Shown here piece after piece: positions 4,673 through 6,705 of a DNA stretch of 6,705 bases. The DNA is taken from contig JANQHY010000032.1 of NCBI GenBank assembly GCA_028282395.1, forward strand, positions 1 through 6,705, written 5' to 3'. The translations under genes and the position numbers were made by a program. Source of the DNA: Gammaproteobacteria bacterium (GTDB lineage Bacteria; Pseudomonadota; Gammaproteobacteria; UBA12402). How positions within the stretch are numbered: the first letter of the stretch is position 1; each line of letters opens with the position of its first letter. The notes below the pieces were generated by a model. The model was not told the origin of the DNA, made no database searches, and saw only the letters and a list, made by a program, of their open reading frames with translations.

Positions 4673-6352
4673 ATGAAAAATAAAAATAGTTATACAGGGT
4701 TTCGTCGTTACCGTTTTGCCATCGTGGTACTGCTATTTATTATATTGGTAGGATTGTTAATTGGTCGCATTGTTTATCTAACGGTTATTGATCGGCAATT
4801 TTTGCTTAAACAAGGTAATGCTCGAGTAATACGTACTGTCAGTATTCCTGCACACCGCGGTATGATTCTTGATCGATTAGGAAAACCATTAGCTGTGACG
4901 ATGGCAGTCTATAATGTTTGGGTCGATCCGCATGATTTCTCTGCTAAACCACAACAGGTAGCACAACTGGCTAATTTATTAGAGATGGGACCAACAGAGA
5001 TTACTAAGTTAATTGATAGTAATAAAAAACGCCAATTTCTCTATCTGAAACGTAATTTACCATTGGAAAAGGGTAAAGCAATCGCAGCACTGGCGGTCGA
5101 TGGCCTCTATTTACAGGATGCTTATCGGCGTTATTATCCCCAAAGTGAGATGTCTGCACATGTTATTGGATTTACCAATATTGATAACAAGGGACAAGAA
5201 GGTCTTGAGTTGCGTTATAATACTTGGTTAACCGGTACGCCTGGCAAAGAACGAGTGATTAAAGATCGCAAAGGACATGTTGTCGCTATTTTAAATCATG
5301 AGCAGCCAGCACAGCCTGGCCATGATCTACATTTGACTCTTGATAAGCGATGGGAATATTTAGCGTTTACCACTTTACAGCAGGCGGTTGATAAATATAA
5401 AGCAGAATCTGGCTCGGCAGTTGTGCTCGACCCACGTAATGGTGAGATATTAGCCATGGTTAACTTACCTAGCTACGATCCTAATAATCGCCAAGATGCC
5501 AAAATAAGCAGTTATCGTAACCGTGCTGTCACTGATGCTTTTGAGCCAGGTTCAACAATGAAAACTTTTAGTATTGCCAGTGCCTTAGCAAGTGGACGCT
5601 ATACCCCAGATTCTGAAGTTGACACGGGTAATGGTAGTTATCGGATTGGTAAACATACGATTCACGATGATACTAAGAATGGTGTTATTAACGTTACTCA
5701 GATATTGCAGAAATCAAGTAATATCGGTGCGGCAAAATTAACACTCTCCTTGCCACCTGAACAGTTGGTTAATCTATTTCGTGAGGTTGGTTTTGGTAAA
5801 CCTACAGCAAGCGGTTTCCCAGGAGAGGTTGCTGGCTATGTTCCACCTGCGCATCAGCGATGGCGCTCAATCCAATTAGCAACGCTATCATTTGGTTATG
5901 CGTTAACCGTAACAACACTGCAGCTATCTCAGGCGTATGCAATTATTGCTAACCATGGTATTGCCTGCCCAATGATTTTTGTTAAGCCTGATAAAGCGCC
6001 ACAATGTCATCGGGTAATGAAAGCTTCATTAGCGGATGAGATGTTGAAGATGTTGCAAGCGGTAATACAGAAGGGTGGTACTGGTACGCGTGCACGCTTA
6101 CCAGATTACACTCTTGCTGGTAAAACGGGTACTGCCTATATTGCCAAAGCACATGGGGGCGGCTATGATAAAAGTCAGTACATGTCATCGTTTGTTGCCA
6201 TCGCCCCTGTTACCTCACCACGATTAGTTGTTGCAGTAGTGGTGCGCAAACCACAGGGACAGCATTTTGGTGCGATTGTTGCTGCGCCAGCTGCGGGTAA
6301 AATTATGGAGAGAGCGCTACATATTCTCGGCGTGGCCACAGATAAATCATAA
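4673..6352 (+). CDS. ftsI: Penicillin-binding protein 3 (septal peptidoglycan D,D-transpeptidase)
   Basis: 559 aa (E. coli 588). PBP3 cross-links septal peptidoglycan with FtsW in the divisome and is a beta-lactam target. A basic N-terminal tail is followed by one membrane anchor at about residues 14-34, a class B pedestal domain with the box IPAHRGMILDRLGKPLA (58-74), and the transpeptidase domain. Catalytic motifs: SxxK as S294-TMK297 in EPGSTMKTF, SxN as SSN 348-350 (QKSSNIGAAK), and KTGT 484-487 in LAGKTGTAYIAK. All are intact, and their spacing (54 and 136 residues) is near that of E. coli PBP3. The C-terminus stops soon after the domain (MERALHILGVATDKS), without a long tail. The start at 4673 gives a normal tail; its ribosome site is weak. 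Unlike in many proteobacteria, it is 101 bases from ftsL, with its own candidate promoter. Confidence 0.97.
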   Translation: MKNKNSYTGFRRYRFAIVVLLFIILVGLLIGRIVYLTVIDRQFLLKQGNARVIRTVSIPAHRGMILDRLGKPLAVTMAVYNVWVDPHDFSAKPQQVAQLANLLEMGPTEITKLIDSNKKRQFLYLKRNLPLEKGKAIAALAVDGLYLQDAYRRYYPQSEMSAHVIGFTNIDNKGQEGLELRYNTWLTGTPGKERVIKDRKGHVVAILNHEQPAQPGHDLHLTLDKRWEYLAFTTLQQAVDKYKAESGSAVVLDPRNGEILAMVNLPSYDPNNRQDAKISSYRNRAVTDAFEPGSTMKTFSIASALASGRYTPDSEVDTGNGSYRIGKHTIHDDTKNGVINVTQILQKSSNIGAAKLTLSLPPEQLVNLFREVGFGKPTASGFPGEVAGYVPPAHQRWRSIQLATLSFGYALTVTTLQLSQAYAIIANHGIACPMIFVKPDKAPQCHRVMKASLADEMLKMLQAVIQKGGTGTRARLPDYTLAGKTGTAYIAKAHGGGYDKSQYMSSFVAIAPVTSPRLVVAVVVRKPQGQHFGAIVAAPAAGKIMERALHILGVATDKS

Positions 6353-6593
6353 AATAGATTTTGGGCAAAAGTAGAGAAAGCAAATTGTCGCGTTATTTCA
6401 ATAACGTTATCCCGCAACGCTTACCCCCGTCGTCTCGCGACTTGTCCGCGGGATAACGGCGAGGTGGAATGCGGGACGAGGGTGTGTGATATGTGAGATA
6501 ATGCTTATGCTTATTTCTTTTATGACACCTGCAAGTGTAAAAGACACAGTTAAAAATTTCATCCTCTACGAAACTTAGTGAGATATATTTCAA
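6353..6593. other. Intergenic region after ftsI, no murE
   Basis: This 241-base gap has no gene I can support. Its first half carries a cluster of inverted repeats (described separately). The second half is AT-rich, with a tandem ATGCTT (6501-6512) and a 14-bp near-palindrome ACACCTGCAAGTGT (6525-6538; one mismatched pair) that might be a protein-binding site for the next gene. No convincing -35/-10 pair or T-tract terminator was found. Confidence 0.6.
6391..6482 (+). repeat. GC-rich palindromic repeat cluster (REP-like)
   Basis: The core (6427-6459) is a 33-base imperfect palindrome: CCGT/ACGG outside (6427-6430 with 6456-6459), TCTCGCG/CGCGGGA inside (6433-6439 with 6447-6453, one G-T pair), and loop ACTTGTC. 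Competing partners surround it: CGTTATCCCGC (6405-6415) is an exact 11-base reverse complement of GCGGGATAACG (6448-6458); GCGGGACGAGGG (6471-6482) nearly complements the left arm; CGTTAT/ATAACG (6391-6396 with 6401-6406) forms another hairpin. The arrangement looks like a complete palindromic repeat plus half-copies. It resembles the dispersed 'TCCCGCG-loop-CGCGGGA' repeats common between bacterial genes. No T-tract, so it is not an obvious terminator of ftsI. Confidence 0.65.
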
Positions 6594-6705
6594 ATGTTGA
6601 TAATAGCTGTCAAACAATCCAATTTGGTCAAAATTGCACTGATTCTGCTCCATGGTGTGGCGCTTGCTGCAGTGTGGTTGTCTGCGGTTATTCTGATAAT
6701 GAAAT
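6594..6705 (+). CDS. Hydrophobic membrane protein, N-terminus only (possibly YgfX/CptA-like)
   Basis: The frame opens at ATG 6594 after an in-frame TGA at 6579-6581 and is still open at the window end, giving 37 residues: MLIIAVKQSNLVKIALILLH, then GVALAAVWLSAVILIMK. Residues about 11-36 form one long hydrophobic segment, so an inner-membrane protein or signal anchor is likely. It is not MurE, the usual next gene after ftsI. The 'xSxxxxIALILLHGVALAA' pattern recalls the N-terminus of the small two-helix YgfX (CptA) family, but 37 residues are too few to decide. No clear Shine-Dalgarno sequence is visible, and a TTG at 6597 is an alternative start. Confidence 0.55.
   Translation, partial: MLIIAVKQSNLVKIALILLHGVALAAVWLSAVILIMK

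Noticed and set aside
6393..6653. An 86-codon minus-strand reading frame after ftsI
   Set aside because: It is antisense to the palindromic repeats and the start of the next membrane gene; the translation has no domain-like features.
1..6705. CRISPR array, phage, insertion sequence or defence genes
   Set aside because: No regularly spaced long repeats, transposase, integrase or defence motifs were seen on either strand; the coding content is conserved housekeeping genes.

Overview
The window is housekeeping DNA from a moderately AT-rich proteobacterium, most likely a gammaproteobacterium. MraZ, RsmH, FtsL, FtsI, CoaD, Der and the PBP2 fragment can all be aligned by eye with their E. coli counterparts, but at clearly non-enterobacterial divergence. 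I cannot name the genus. There is no sign of a phage, plasmid, CRISPR array, tRNA, rRNA or defence system.

Layout. On the minus strand at the left edge lie the first 115 codons of mrdA (PBP2, the elongation transpeptidase). It is preceded in its operon by coaD (CoA biosynthesis), with only 2 bases between the genes. Divergently, on the plus strand, comes der (a double-GTPase 50S assembly factor). The coaD and der promoters appear to lie on the same ~30 bp, facing opposite ways. A 564-bp gene-poor stretch (2284-2847) follows. It holds a degenerate GC-rich palindromic repeat, a good sigma70-type promoter overlaid with 10-bp-phased AGTGG repeats (the expected MraZ operator), and a long mraZ leader with a strong intrinsic-terminator-like hairpin.

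Next is the head of the dcw (division and cell wall) cluster: mraZ, rsmH (16S rRNA m4C1402 methyltransferase), ftsL (divisome bitopic protein) and ftsI (PBP3, the septal transpeptidase). mraZ-rsmH-ftsL are tightly packed (9 bp gap with the chosen rsmH start, then an ATGA overlap). ftsI is set apart by 101 bp containing its own promoter-like sequence and a second leader hairpin. After ftsI the expected murE is absent. A 241-bp gap contains a second, better-preserved copy of the palindromic repeat, and then an unrelated hydrophobic protein starts and runs off the edge.

How the genes work together: both class B PBPs (PBP2 for elongation, PBP3 for septation) are within about 4.3 kb of each other, next to the division regulator MraZ and the divisome protein FtsL. 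No new enzymatic system is visible. The least ordinary features are regulatory: a terminator-like hairpin through which all Pmra transcription must pass before mraZ, a possible leader peptide overlapping it, a private ftsI promoter with its own hairpin leader, and an early break in the dcw cluster bracketed by two copies of the palindromic repeat.
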